A stretch of DNA of 64,000 bases from Megachile rotundata (GCF_050947335.1 NC_134984.1:8909926-8973925); one strand, 5' to 3'. Numbered from the stretch's first letter, positions 1-12,997 are shown. The notes: generated from the sequence alone by a model not told the origin. Numbers and translations: made by a program.

Positions 1-70
1 TCTTAATCTCTTATTGAATCTTGCAAGAGATGTTCATTTTTAATCTTGCGAAGTGGGTAGAGCGGATATT
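1..70 (-). repeat. Fragment of the 1.5-kb foldback repeat family
   Basis: The first ~70 bases resemble 15145-15215 and the reverse complement of 43640-43715, sharing the blocks ctcttattga, tcttgcaag and the bgtagan-cgg-like tail. This is a truncated copy of the same dispersed element described at 14848 and 42553. Orientation is approximate, and nothing coding is seen in it. Confidence 0.5.
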
Positions 71-438
71 TTTACAATAAAGCTATTATTAACACTAGAA
101 CTTTCAATCAAATTGATTTTACGTTTCACACTTTATATTTAAACAATTTGTTACCTTGCCATGTTCCAATATCTGTCATGTTTTGATGAGACAAAAAATG
201 GTTGTGTATATTAGTTGATTTTTCAGTATTTACCTATATATTTTTTATTTTATTTTCGATTTAAAAGTAAATGTGCATTTAACGTCACTAGTGTTAACAT
301 CGTATACTTGTAAATTATATATCGATTGTCTATTACAGCAATTGATTTCAGTTAAACTTACAGCTTTTCTTATTCGAATAAAAAAACTGGAGTGGTTGTC
401 ATAATTATTTAATTTAATTTTATAAATAATAACTATAG

Positions 439-943
439 TAAGGTGAAGTGGGGTAAGTTCGTAAACGAGGTAAATGCATATACAGGCTATTTTTAGTACA
501 ATATGAGCAAAATTTCTCCACTTAGTATGTTTGTTTCCTTGTTTTGTTTCACTGTATCCCCTTTTTATATTTCAGCTAAGAGTACTTGTTTACAGTATAG
601 AGTACTTGCATAATGCAGTAAAAAGCATTTTATAGCAGATTTGTTAATAATTCTGCTCTTGCCCCATTGCACATGAAATAAAGTTTCAAAGTATTTAACT
701 TCAAGTTACGCTCTTACCCCATTTTCGGGGAAAGTGCAGAGTAGTTGACATTTTAAACAATTTCCTATCAAAATCAAAATGTACAAGGAAAATTAAGGTC
801 ATAGTTAATATTAATTAAATAGTAGTAATTGTGCAAAGCGTTCGATATCGACAGCGTTAAGTATTTACATAGCAGACTGAAAATACTTACGTTTAAATAC
901 CAACTTTACAAAAATCAGTCTGCACTTACCCCACTTCACCTTA
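439..943 (+). mobile_element. TA-flanked MITE (copy 1), 505 bp
   Basis: Perfect terminal inverted repeats aggtgaagtggggtaag / cttaccccacttcacct are flanked by TA on both sides, as expected of Tc1/mariner/pogo-type elements. A nearly identical copy in the opposite orientation lies at 27861-28363. The interior holds further ccccatt / ggggtaag motifs and no transposase ORF, so it is non-autonomous. It sits in an intron of the AA15 oxygenase gene. Superfamily assignment rests only on the TA target and is tentative. Confidence 0.85.
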
Positions 944-1344
944 TGTATTTATATACCCTTGTTTATATACCTCTATAAAATTGTTTATATACCTCTTTTA
1001 CGATTTGTTATATTTTTTAATTATTTTGTATCATTGAGTCGAGTGAAAAGTGACAGTTGTTGTTTTGATAAAATTAAAGAACAGCGTCTCTGTTGTTTCA
1101 GTACAACTTTATTCATTGCAATGTTGTCCATTTTCATTTATGAGCTTCAACTACTTTTCTTGTAACTTCATTATTTCATACCCATAGAATTTCTCACGAT
1201 CAGGTTTCTGGGTAAGAAACTGTTCTATGTTCGTGATACGTGTTGGCGTAACTATATAGGATTTATGCCTAGAGCAAACTGGGTCCCTTACTTCACCCTT
1301 TACTGTAAACGTCTTATACCCAACATGACCGAGTGGTTTCAGTA

Positions 1345-1760
1345 AATTTGGAAATTTGAGAATTTATGAGCTTGGAAATTTGAAATTTAAGAATTTAGTG
1401 AGATATGGATTTGAAAATTTGGAGACTTAGCCATTTGGAAATTTAGAAGTTTAGAAATTTGGAAATATAGAAATTTAGAAATTTAGAAATTTAGAAATTT
1501 AGAAATTTAGAAATTTAGAAATTTAGAAATTTAGAAATTTAGAAATTTAGAAATTTAGAAATTTAGAAATTTAGAAATTTAGAAATTTGGAAATTTGGAA
1601 ATTTGGTAATTTGATAATTTGGTAATTTGGTAATTTAGAAATTTAGAAATTTAGAAATTTGGAAACTTGGTAATTTGGTAATTTGATAATTTGGTAATTT
1701 GGAAATTCGGAAATTTGAAAATTTAGAAATTTGAAAATTCGGAAATTTGGAAAATTTAAA
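1345..1760. repeat. Octamer tandem repeat island A (agaaattt / ggtaattt)
   Basis: About 400 bp of 8-bp tandem units, nearly perfect agaaattt copies at about 1465-1590, grading into ggtaattt and ggaaattt variants. It is the purest of several such islands in the window. Confidence 0.9.
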
Positions 1761-3693
1761 TCTTGATTGACAATCCAACAACTGACTTTTTGCAAACAGA
1801 ATTTTGAAAAAACTTTATCGTAATCATGCGAGTTTGTAAGTAAATAACTTATGATCTTCTCTAATACAAAAATATAACTGTATAGTCAATTCTCCTAGTA
1901 CGAGACATTAACTGACAGATATCTTATATTTTGTTTGTATTAAAATAAAATCAAATACAATTTAATTTAAACTATATTTACTGGTTTAATTAACAATACT
2001 TCTGAATGACACTATTTCGATTTACACGGTTTTCTAAGGCATGTATCTTCTAGTATAAATCGGAGGAAATATTGAAATATTTGTATATTCAAACATGTAA
2101 ATTATTTTTATATGAATGCAAATTATTTTTATACAGAATTAAATCACACAGGAAAATAATATTTAATTCAATATTGTAGAATATCGAGTCTTTTGTTCTC
2201 CCACAGAATATTGAAATTCCCGATTCGGAATTTGCTAACGGTATACTCCCACGAGAAACCTTAAACTCCTACGCGAATCAAGATTCGCGATATTAAATTC
2301 GAAGCATCTGAAATTCTTTTAAGGAAACGTTGCGTAAAATCGGCAAAATAAATGATGTGAATTGTGATTCACGGAATACTAAAATCGTAGTAAAACTAAT
2401 GGTAAAAGTACAAAAGCGATCAAAATGGTAATTTGACAAATTTATTTAATCGATTTATCTGATTGACTTAAGAGCTCTATAGATTGTTTACACTTTTTGT
2501 GATGAAAATAGAATTCTAACAATGAAAGTTTGAAATAAATTTATTTTTAATGTTCAAAATGTGAGCTGTTGTATTTTATATAAGAATATGCTCGTCTTCG
2601 GATTTCATTAATAGTAATTGCTAGTTTTTAGTTCTTCCTGAATTTCTGTAGTAGCCTCTTCAATTCTGTTAACCAGGTGATTATTGCTTATAATTTTTTC
2701 CGCATAGGCTAAATCTTTCCATACGTCTCCAGATATTATAATCTATTAATAACTGAAAAAGATAGAAATTCTTCAGTAAGGACAATTTCCAACAATCGAC
2801 TAATTCCAAATTGCCATAAATAGAGAATTTACTGTACTAACAAATCTTCAATCAATAGGTACTTCTATAAAATACGAAGGCAATCTTAACCTTCTGTTAG
2901 GCTCATTACTGCATAGGCGCAAGTAATTTGCTGAAAATAGCTAAAGTATTACATACCATTAGAAACAGGATAAAATGAACAAAATTACAAACATTTCAAT
3001 TTGATAGAAATTAGCTGGTTTTGAGAAAAGAGCGATTAAAAATTTACTTTAATTACAAGACAGTGGGCAGACAGCTTCATTCGCTCACCAAATATTTAGT
3101 GTTAGAGTAACGATACATCGACCCATACACGTTATCTACAGTTACTTGATTTAATATTCGGACACTATGGTATTTGCAAAATTAAATAGATCTGTAAATG
3201 CACCGATCTTCGATCAAATGACAGTCTAGCTCGATCCGCCCTCGCATACAGACATTAAATTTTTGTATCCCAACTACTATCCGCTTAAAGTTTTTTTCCA
3301 TTTGTAATTAATCTCAATAAACGCTAACATATTAATTCCACATAAGCTACACTTAACCTTCCGGTTATATCATTTAGAATTGCATTCAGAAAAATTGTAT
3401 TGTGTGATTTAGATGAAACACGTTCTGAAAATAAGAAAATATACACATTTCGAGTTTATAATACTCCTAATAAATTTTCTACAAGTGTTTACTTTGGAAA
3501 TGTCTGGTAATAAGCGAAATTAACGAAGTGGCCAATATCTCAAAAACCACGATACTTTGCATAAAAGTGTATATAGCTAAATATGTTCCAAATGACCTCT
3601 TTTCTTATCCCTTGTAAATTTTCTATCGACCTACCTAACACGCTGTGACATACATACGTAAGGACGTTAATCACAGTAAGGAGTAAGGAGTAC

Positions 3694-3858
3694 CTAAATT
3701 TTTTTATTTAGATAGTTAGATATGGACCAGTTAGATTACGATCAAATTTTGATAAAACTTTAACGAAATGAAATTTCTAAATTTTTTTTATTTAGATAGA
3801 TATAGACCAGTTAGATTGCGATCAAGTTTTGATAAAACTTTAGCGAAATGAAATTTCA
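3694..3858. repeat. Direct tandem duplication of ~83 bp
   Basis: Two adjacent copies of a unit containing tttatttagatag, gaccagttagatt and gataaaactttaacgaaatg lie in tandem, differing at a few positions. It looks like a simple local duplication in intronic sequence. Confidence 0.85.
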
Positions 3859-4789
3859 TGAATGTTACCTAGTAATGGTACGTATATTCAAAGGATAGAA
3901 GCATGGCGTCTTGCAAACGACTGCATGTGAGGAAGAGAACGTAACAATTTTGTCATTAAAATAATATTGACCTAAAGGCCTAATATTGACTTAAATTTTT
4001 AATGGACGTGATCGGAGTACAATATGTATTGCTAAATAATAATAAAATAAATGTAGTTACCACATTAAAGGAAGTACTCCAATACTTGTACTCCAAAGCT
4101 GCCAAACGTTAACAAAATATAACTTTTGAACCAATCTCGTCTCACATTTACTGAATACTATATAGAAATTTTGTCATCTACTAATGTCGTTTAACATTTG
4201 TTAGAATTTGTCTAGCATTTAAAATCATTACATTTCGTCTCACATTTACTGAACACTCCATCAAAATTTTTCATTATCAAACTATACGAAGCAAATTAAA
4301 AAAGGAATGCTTTAGACGAACTTCAATCTAATAAAATCACATGTACGAACTGGAGTACTTTTCATATACATCTACCTTGATTTTATGTAAACGTACTTAT
4401 TGCTCTCATTAAATTTATTCGGAACAATGATAATAAAAGAGGAGACGCGAAAGAGGAAACTTTAGAATACCTCAACTTTTGTTTTAATTATTTCAGTTTA
4501 ATCTATTTAATCCGGATCACGTTTACTACTTCACTGCAATTTATTTTGTGTTCTCCGTATAAGTGTACATGTTTCCAGAATTAAATAGTTAACTTTAGCA
4601 AATGAATGAGTTTAGAAACATTTAATAATGTAGTTAGGATTGTAGATTTACTTTTCGGAATTTTGTAATATAATCGGGGAAAATTGCTGTTTTTGGGGGA
4701 AAAATATGGTAATTGTGAGAAGAAGGATTTGTTTTTCTGATGTTCGGGGATTTTTGAAGGTTAATTCAAACCCTAAAAGTTTGGTGTGA

Positions 4790-5660
4790 ATTAAGAATTT
4801 GGGATTTAGACATTTAGATATTAGACATTTCGATAGTAGACTACAGAGATTTGGGGATCTAGCAATTTTACCACCTTGAAATTTGGAGAACTAGGGATTT
4901 CGGTGCACAATGAATTTGCAGATTTTAGAACACAAGGATACAAATATTTGGAAATTCTGAGATTCGAAAATTTTAGTATTTGAGGATCCAGAAATATGGA
5001 AATCTAGAAATTTGGGAATTTAGAGATTAAGAGGTCTAGATAGAGAACTTAAAAATTAAGAGGTTTAGAAATTTGAAGACCTTGGGATTTGGGGAACTAG
5101 GGATTTTGGTGCATACGGAACTTGAAAATTTTAGGACTCAAGGATATAAATATTTGCAAATTCTGGAATTTGGAAATTTTAGTATTTTAGGGATCCAAGA
5201 ATATGGAAATTTAGAAATCTAGAAATATGGGAATATGGACATCTAGAAACTTGGAAATCTAGGGACTAGGAGGCTCAGAAATTTCTGAACTTAGGAATTA
5301 GGAGATTTAGGGATTTCTAATCTTTGGAATTTGAGGATCTAATGTTTTTAAATTGAGACACCTGAAAATTTCAAGATTTAGAAATTAAATATGGTAATCT
5401 AGGGAGTTGGTGATCTAGAAATTTAGGACCTAGGAATTCAGGAATCTAGGTATTTTAAAATGATAAAATTTTGAAAATCGGGTATTTAGAAATGTATTTG
5501 GAAAATTTAAAAAATTGAGAATTTAGTAAATTGAAGAAATTTAAAAAATTACAGAAATTTAAGAAATTTAGAAATTCGAAATTTGAAGATCTGAAAATGT
5601 AGAAACTAAAAAAGTTGAGGATTAAAAAGTCTAGTAAATCAGAAATTTGAAGATTAGAAA
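4790..5660. repeat. Degenerate octamer repeat island B
   Basis: Loose gaaatttag / atttggaaatt-type units with many interruptions run over ~870 bp. It is an older, diverged member of the octamer islands and holds no gene. Confidence 0.7.
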
Positions 5661-6639
5661 ATCAATTACTTGAAAAAAGAACTGTTCAACAGAATTTTAA
5701 AAGAGGTTACATATTTTTTATTAAGATCAAAATTTTATATACATATTAAAAAACATATTAGTATTATTTTACTCATGAAAATTATTTAATAACTAAACTC
5801 TGAGTTCTAAATAAACTTTGTACATTCTGTTTATTATCTAATTCACTGAAACTTATTTCGTATATACCATTTTCATTATTTCATTTTTAACTTCTTACTA
5901 AATGTTCCGTCATTAAATTTCGTTCAAATAGATCGTTATAATTGCACAATTTAATATTTCTGCCTGCAACATGTATTTATCTGATAACCATTAACATTTC
6001 TTTATAAGATCAGTTTAATTGACTTAGAATTCCTGAAAATAAATTGAATTTACCGTTAGAAATTATCAAGCAGAAAATTTTTGTATTTTCCTCATACACT
6101 GTATATTTGATATTGTTCTAATAAAACCGTAACTAGGTAATTTAGGTCAAAATTAGAGCGTAGCTACTCGTTTAATTAAATACACCGTGTATTTCTCGTA
6201 TATTTTAATTATTAATAACTAGCTAATGAAACTGCAGCGCGGAAGTAAACCGCAGTGCAGTTGAATTAATAAAAGTATCGTTAAACGGAAGAAAAGAAAA
6301 ATGACCGGAAGGGTCAAACGAAGCGACCGTCATCGTAAAGTTCGTTTAATTATCCCCCAGTGATGTTCTTGCATCATGGTATAAATTACTATTTGCGGCT
6401 TTCAGGTCTGTTGACCAGACACACTGTATATATACATGTTGTAACAATGCCACCTGTTTCAACACTCTACCCAAATATACATATACTTACACGTATAACC
6501 TATATAATGTAATTTACACACGTTTTAGTTTACTTGCTTAATTACTGTCTAATAATGTTGGAACAGTTCGAGTACGTTTCTTGAGATATAAATAGAAGAA
6601 ATTTACTTATTGCAGGACGACAAACTTTCAACTTCTCAA

Positions 6640-6860
6640 ACTTCAAAATTTTTTAAATTTCTAAAATCTAAATTTTTAAAGCTGAGATATCTCTGAATTT
6701 CTAAATTCTTAAAGTTGGATATTTCTGAATTTCTAAATTCTTAAAGTTGAGATACTCCTGAATTTCTAAATTCTTAAAGTTGAGATATTTCTGAATTTCT
6801 AAATTCTTAAAGTTGAGATATTTCTGAATTTCTAAATTCTTAAAGTTGAGATACTTTTAA
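6640..6860. repeat. 33-bp minisatellite
   Basis: About five to six tandem copies of a ~33-bp unit (tctgaatttctaaattctta plus aagttgagatatt). The higher-order unit is itself built from the 8-bp-like motif ctaaattc. Confidence 0.85.
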
Positions 6861-7204
6861 ATTTCTTAAGATAAAAAATATGTAATTTTCAACATTTTTA
6901 CAAAATAATATTTTAGAATCTACGAACTCTTCAATTTTTAAATTCCTAAATAACCTAATTTTTATATTTGAAAATTTGAAAATTTCAAATTTGAGGGTTT
7001 ATACATTTCTGCTTTTGGATTTATGCATTTTTTAATTTTGATTTTCTAAACTTTCCATATTTCTAATTTTTAAATTACCACATTTGAAAATTCGATATTT
7101 TGAAATCTTTAAATATTCAATTTTTTAAATTTCCAAATATGAAAATTAATGAACAAATTACCTTTTCAAATTCGCAGTGTCAACATTTTTCAAATTTAGA
7201 CATT

Positions 7205-7460
7205 TCTGAATTTGGAAATTTGATATTTCTAAATCTCCAAATTCCTAAATTCCTAAATTCCTAAATTCCTAAATTCCTAAATTCCTAAATTCCTAAATTC
7301 CTAAATTCCAAAATTCCTAAATTCCTAAATTCCTAAATTTCTAAATTCCTAAATTCCCAAATTCCCAAATTCCTAAACTTCTAAATTCCTAAATCTCCAA
7401 ATTCCTAAATCTCTAAATTTCTGAATTGCTGAATTCCTAAATTCCTAAATTAAGTTTGAA
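7205..7460. repeat. Octamer tandem repeat island C (aaattcct)
   Basis: Long run of 8-bp units aaattcct, cleanest at about 7240-7300, with aaattccc and aaatctcc variants. This is the complementary-strand sense relative to islands A and D. Degenerate flanks extend to about 7880. Confidence 0.9.
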
Positions 7461-8796
7461 ATTTAAGAGCTCAATATTTTTAAATTTCAAACTCACCACA
7501 TTACCCCATTTTCGAAATCTAAATATTTTAAAATCCGAAAATTTAAAATTCATTTTCCAGTCGTCCAATTACTTAAATTTGTAATTCTATAAATTTGTAA
7601 GTTTGAGAATTTCATATCTGTGAAATTTTAAATTTCCAGAATACTAATTTTCTACACTACTAAATTTATAACTTTTCTCAAACTACGAATTTAAAGATTG
7701 CCAAATTTACAAATTATTTCAAATTACCAAATTTCCAATTTTCCAAATTATCACAAATGACGAATTCACAAATTGCCAAATTTACAAACTATCTCAAATT
7801 ACCAAATTTCCAGCTTTAAAAATGGCCTCAAATTATCGAATTTTTTTTCTTTCCTAAATTGCCAACTGTTCAATTTTTCAAACGTGTGCACTGACTCTTC
7901 TAAATTCCCCAGTGTCCGAATAACTTTTCTAAAGTTGAAAATGTCGCTGCTCAAGAGTACGTTGTTGCCCGCGAGGCAATTAACGGACACTAAAGGTATG
8001 CATCACTATTCTAATAATAGTTTCATAACCCTTTTAACCCCTTAACCTACAATTTTCTAGGTAGTTGCGTCCACAGCTAACCAATTATTGTTATAATCAA
8101 ACAAATAAAGAAGGTTAAAATATTAGACACATTTCTCATTGAATTCACAATTTTAGAGTTTATATTTAAGTCTAAATAAAAAATTCAGAGTAAAAATACG
8201 AGTTTGGTTTACCATATGTATCGTGCGTTACGAGTGTAACACAATACAACCTGTTTTTAATTTGGTGATGCAACTCAAAAACGGATAAATTTACGTGAAA
8301 AAATAAAGCAAAAATATAGCATAAAATTTGTTCATACGTAGCTTCATTTTTGAAATAATTGAATTTGAACAGTTTTTAAGATTTGAAGTATTTGTACAAT
8401 TTTTTTATGGCTCACAATATGACAAATGCATCTTTCATTAATCTGAGAATGAATTTAATAAATTGATCTAAATGAACTCATTAAATGAACAAATCTAGTT
8501 ATTGATATCACCAGAGTCATTATCAGTTTATCAGTCATTTTTCATAATATCATTGATATATGTATTAATATGTGTATAAGTAATATGTGTTATAAGCAAT
8601 CAACATAAACATACTTTAGTGATATAAATAATCACATTAATATTTGGTTTATCATTAATATTTGTTGACTGTAGAATTAACAGCTAATCTGTCGATTTTA
8701 ATATTTTCCAAGTTATAAACAAACTTTTTTACAAATACTTGAAAAATGTTCAAATTCAATTTTGTTTTCTCAAAAATGGAACTTCATAAGAAACAA

Positions 8797-9029
8797 TTTT
8801 ATTTTACATTTCTGATTTAGATTTTCATGGGGATTCACCATCTTTTCGATTGTACCGCCATTTTGAAAACACCTTGTGCAATAAAGGGTTAACAAACATT
8901 TGCGTTAATCTATTTTATTTTATTTTACATTTTTGATTTGGATCTTAACGGAGATTCGCCATTTCTCGTACCGCCATTTTGAAAACACCTTGTGCAATAA
9001 AGCGTTAATAAACATTTGCGTTAATCTGT
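8797..9029. repeat. Tandem ~115-bp duplication ending at a splice acceptor
   Basis: Unit 1 (8797-8911) and unit 2 (8916-9029) both contain attttattttacatt, taccgccattttgaaaacac, cttgtgcaataaag and catttgcgttaatct. The second copy runs straight into gtttacag, the acceptor of the oxygenase exon at 9036, so the acceptor-proximal intron sequence is duplicated. Confidence 0.85.
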
Positions 9030-9035
9030 TTACAG

Positions 9036-9381
9036 CCACGACAGCACGAGACAGGCGGCAAATATGGTAACGGTGTTATAGTAAGAAAATATCGAACCGG
9101 ATCAGTGATACCGGTGCACGTGGAGTTGACAGCGAATCATCACGGTTATTTCGAATTTCGTACCTGTTCGATGACCTACAAAGACAAAGAAGTCGATCAA
9201 GAATGTTTGGACCAGCATTTACTTCACATGGAAAATGGGACGGCCAGATATTATCCTGGACCAGGGAACAAGGTTTTCGAGGCTTTTTACAAATTACCGG
9301 ATGACCTGACTTGCGCCCAATGCGTTTTCCAATGGAAATACGTGGCTGGGAATAATTGGGGCGATTGCGGAAACGGGACAG
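9036..9381 (+). CDS. AA15 lytic polysaccharide monooxygenase, internal exon (chitin-binding type-4 domain)
   Basis: This exon encodes the central part of an AA15-family copper oxygenase, which oxidatively cleaves chitin or cellulose outside the cell. It runs from acceptor tttacag to donor ACAG|gtactg. It reads PRQHETGGKYGNG, then VELTANHHGYFEFR, DQHLLHMENGTARYYPG and QCVFQWKYVAGNNWGDCG. Family knowledge places the second copper-ligand histidine in the TANH segment; the N-terminal His1 must lie in upstream exons that are not in the window. It enters in phase 0 and ends one base into a codon, which is completed exactly by the exon at 29749, giving GNGTGAVGCGPQEEF. There are no frame breaks. The substrate cannot be told from sequence. 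The AA15 assignment is strong; the exact upstream exon structure is unknown. Confidence 0.9.
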
Positions 9382-10633
9382 GTACTGTATGCAACATTTA
9401 ACTATACTGTATTTAGTATATTTAGTATACTAAATTTACTGTGTTTATTATACTATGCTCACTGTTTACTTCATTTACTATACTATGTTTACTACATTTA
9501 GTATACTAAATATCTATTATACAGAGTGGCCCATTTAAGTTAACATTGTAAAAAATCTCGAAGATGTATGATTTAAGAAAGATAAACTGACGTTTTCAAG
9601 GTTATTTCAACTTTATCTTGTCTTTTTTATCATAAATCCATATTTTTTATTCTGGGATCAATATTGAACTCAGAACAAAATTTTTTAAAATGACGACGTT
9701 ACTTTCTTCTACAAAGTTTTTTATTTCATTTAAGAACATTACAACAAGTGCTTGAAATTTTTATCCTCAACTTCTAGATGCTTATTAATTCGTTTAATAA
9801 AGGACTCATGAACAGATAATAAAGTTCTTGTCGTGAAGTTAAACAATTTTTAAAACCTCAAAATTTCAAGTTCAAGATTCCTAATTTTTCAAATCCCAAA
9901 CTATGTTTATAAAGAAATTCGTAAAATCCATTCTGATTCTTCCAGAATTTGTTAGACCTTGTTTGTCCCTTTCATTGATTACTACGGTTAGGTTAATAAA
10001 AAAGACTTCATAAATAACAAACAATTTTTCATTTTTACTACTTTGTGGCTTCATAAAATAAAATTGTTCATTAATTGTTAATATTTTTGTTCATATTTTT
10101 TATATACGTTGAAAACTGTAGAAGCTGCATAAAAATTGTTTTAACTAAAATTTAAACCAAAAAATTCTACAATAAAATATTTGTTCATCTATTTATGGAA
10201 GTTACAACAATAATTCATGTGATTATTAGTTGCAACAAAAATTTAAAGATTTTTTCTTCATAAACTGTATAATAAATGTACGTGTCCATGTAATTATTAC
10301 GTGTTCATTTTATTCTGCTGGAATTAAATATTTAAAAGATACATACAGATATTTGATAATGCGTCGTTTAAAATGTAAGCGCCCCAGATACATGGGTCGG
10401 TAAAATTATCAGGTTACTGCATCGAGTTTAATACGCATATTTGCATTTATAATAAAATAGTGTATATTTTTTAGCTTCGTAAAGCAGATAAAAATGTTTT
10501 CAAACGAGACTGATGAAGTGGGAGTATGTAAACAAGTTTTTAACTTGGATAAGATAAATCGTTCAGTTTTTAATATAGCGATTTGTTTGTACATATAAGC
10601 TTTTGGGAAATGTATACAGAAAAATAGGAAAAC

Positions 10634-10852
10634 GTTCACTAAATCTACCGGCATATAATGTGCTTAATTTGAAATTAAAAATGAAGTTAAAAAATAAATA
10701 AACAAACAACGAAACATAAATTAGTACACGCATTCATTCTTTATCTTGATGAAAATCAATTCTGATTTCAAGAAATGTATTTTAACAAAATGTGTTCCTT
10801 ATAATAAGAAACTTGTGGAATCATTTGACCGGTTTGGTAGTTTTAGTGTTAA
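10634..10852. mobile_element. TTAA-type MITE, family A copy 1
   Basis: Starts with tcactaaatctaccgg and ends ccggtttggtagttttagtg followed by TTAA. It aligns along its length with 11125-11346 (shared cataaattagtaca, ttctttatcttgatga). The left TTAA is degraded. It is probably a non-autonomous piggyBac-like element. Confidence 0.65.
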
Positions 10853-11124
10853 GGGATGTTTTTGCTGGAAGAATCAAAAAGCAGCGAAAGATAGATGTGT
10901 TAAACAAAGCAAAGTTTCTTGATAAATTCTAAAAGAATTGGAGTGTTTGAGTTATCAAGTTAAATATCAAATGTTGATTATTAAATATCAAACACCACTT
11001 AACTTCTTGGTCTATAACATCGAGTCCAACTCGTGACGCACGTTACAATTGAAATGTGACAAAACTAAATCGTATTTGAATAAAGATCGAGTTTTAAGTA
11101 TGATACCAATTGCAATTTGTATAA

Positions 11125-11346
11125 TTAACACTAAACCTACCGGTGTATATGTCCTTAATTTGAGGTGAAACATGGAATCAAAAACTAAATGAACAAACGA
11201 CAAAACATAAATTAGTACATACATTAATTCTTTATCTTGATGAAGATCAATACAGATATCAGAAGAATGAATTCAACAAATTGTGTCATTTATAATAAGG
11301 ATCTCGTGGAACAGTCATTTGATCGGTTTGGTAGTTTTAGTGTTAA
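11125..11346. mobile_element. TTAA-flanked MITE, family A copy 2 (222 bp)
   Basis: Flanked on both sides by TTAA, with terminal inverted repeats cactaaacctaccgg and its complement near tttggtagttttagtg. No coding capacity. The TTAA target suggests piggyBac-mediated mobilisation; this is inference from the target site. Confidence 0.8.
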
Positions 11347-11397
11347 AGAACGCTAAATGCAAAATATATCTAACATTTTCAATATTCTTTATTTACC

Positions 11398-11462
11398 TTA
11401 ACGCTGCAGTAATAATTAGATAGCTCTGACGCACCTCCCTAAAAAGTGGGTTAAGGGGTTAA
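11398..11462. mobile_element. Deleted TTAA-type MITE, family B remnant (65 bp)
   Basis: TTAA-bounded short sequence containing ctctgacgcacctccctaaa, matching the right part of the family B element at 38956-39206 (ctgactgacgcacctgac). It is internally deleted. Confidence 0.5.
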
Positions 11463-12071
11463 CACTGTAAATGGCAAACGAGAAAATAAAAGGATTAAAC
11501 TATAAAAATAATGTCAGGATTTAATAACTTTCGAAATACATTGGCGAAATCACAATAACGAATCTATACTTATTTATAACCAAAAATCCTCGCAACCAAT
11601 TCGTATGCTTGCTACATTGGCGCTTGCCCAAAAACCTCATCGTAGTCCAATCGATGTACAGAATCGATATACAATCATGCTCATACAAATACATTCGTCA
11701 TACCAAATGTCCAAAGTAAAAGATACATAATCATGTTTATACAGAAAATGTTTACATTTAGTATTGCATTTAATTATATTCTTTAATGAAGAAAAAATTA
11801 AAAGCCTGCGGAAGTAAAATACCTTGTCGAATAACAATATGATGTAGTAATCAAGTTTATTGCTTTCCAATAATGTACATACAGTGAGAAACTCCATTAA
11901 CCAATTATATTTGTTTTGACATCCCTTTTATTGATTACTACGATTTCTTGTAATTATATAAATGGAAATTAATTATTTTCTGTCATTTTACGTTACTTCT
12001 TCATTTGAACAAATTATCGTATATTCTTTGACGAATAGAAATGATGTGAAGATTTAATACTTCCTGTAATA

Positions 12072-12997
12072 TTAGGTTGGGGAATAAGTTCGTGGCGTTT
12101 TGACATTTTCTTTTCTTACAGCGACATTTTGCAATTTGCAAGGGGTTATAATATTCATTCAATAGAGCTCTTTCTGCTCTACAAAACTGTGTTATCGTTT
12201 TTTTCAGTAGATTCATTCGTCATTACTATTGAGGCTCAGAAATAGAATATCAAGAAGGTAAAAAGCAGCATTTTCGACACCTGCTCTTTTTCGCTTTTCA
12301 TCGCGGCCAGAAAGTTGTAAAAAGTTGTGAAAAGTTGCTGAAACAGGCCGGGATATTTGCAATGTATACGGAGAAGATGTCATAGGTGGGTCAACAGCAC
12401 GGAAATGGTTTGCAAAATTCAACCTAAGGTTGGGTAGTAAGTTCGTAGCGTTCACTTCGTGAGGCACCCAGGTTCCCAATTTTTCGACAAATCCCATTGA
12501 ATGGAGATGATTGAGAATAGTTTTGTGGCCACAGTTCATTTTTTCGACCAATTCACGACTACTTTGAAGACCATCCTGCTTCACAAGTTCTCGGAGAGCG
12601 CTCTTCGTCGAACTCAGAAGGTCTTCCGCTGCGGGGCGGGTTTTCGACGTTAAAATCGCCATTTTTGAATTTTGCAAACCATTTCCGTGCTGTCGACTTA
12701 CCTATGACATTTTCTCCGTATACATTGCAAATATCCCGGGCTGCTTCAGCAGCTTTTTGGCCGCGATGGAAAGCGAAGAAGAGCAGGTGTCGAAAGTGCT
12801 AATTTTTACCTCCTGGATATTCCATTTCTGAACCTCAATAGTAACAACGAATGAAACTACTGAAAAAAACGATTAACACAGTTTTGTAGAGCAGAAAGGG
12901 CTCTATCGAATGAATATTATAACCCCTTGCAAATTGCAAAATGTCGCTGTAAAAAAAAGAAAATGTCAAAACGCCACGAACTTATTCCCCAACCTAA
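12072..12997 (-). mobile_element. Rearranged mariner element with foldback ends
   Basis: Both ends carry mariner terminal repeats (ttaggttggggaataagttc and its complement) next to TA. About 350 bp at each end are inverted copies of one another. In minus orientation from 12997, the element contains the 5' end and helix-turn-helix region of a mariner transposase, then an internal terminal-repeat-like end near 12425-12455, and then an inverted duplicate of the first 350 bp. This is a deletion derivative with a duplicated 5' arm. The catalytic DD34D region is missing, so it cannot encode transposase. Confidence 0.85.
12213..12677 (-). pseudogene. Mariner transposase N-terminal fragment
   Basis: The 154-codon open frame includes SRELVEKMNCGHKTILNHLH and GFVEKLGTWVPHE, hallmarks of the second helix-turn-helix of mariner transposases. 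In the neighbouring frame, the sequence upstream (up to about 12840) encodes the preceding part, with a KSTARKWFAKFKN-like segment, so there is also a frame break. No catalytic domain follows: the frame runs into the inverted duplicate of the element's 5' end. It is non-functional. Confidence 0.8.

Larger units (their letters stand above)
1761..9035 (+). other. Upstream intron sequence of the AA15 oxygenase gene
   Basis: No exon encoding the expected N-terminal half of the oxygenase (mature His1 and the Cys-rich segment) is recognisable between 1 and 9035, so this whole stretch is read as intron. Apart from the repeats listed separately, 1761-3690, 3860-4790, 5660-6640 and 7880-8796 are AT-rich unique-looking sequence in which I see no gene. 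An inverted pair at about 8327-8405 and 8718-8800 flanks the 8.5 kb area. Confidence 0.6.

Noticed and set aside
1441..1600. CRISPR-like regular repeat
   Set aside because: Units are 8 bp with no spacers, in a eukaryotic intron. It is a tandem repeat, not a CRISPR array.
7917..7998. Possible exon bounded by ccccag and ag|gtatgc upstream of the oxygenase
   Set aside because: Does not encode the expected AA15 segment before PRQHE, one frame has a stop, and the surrounding sequence is diverged repeat.
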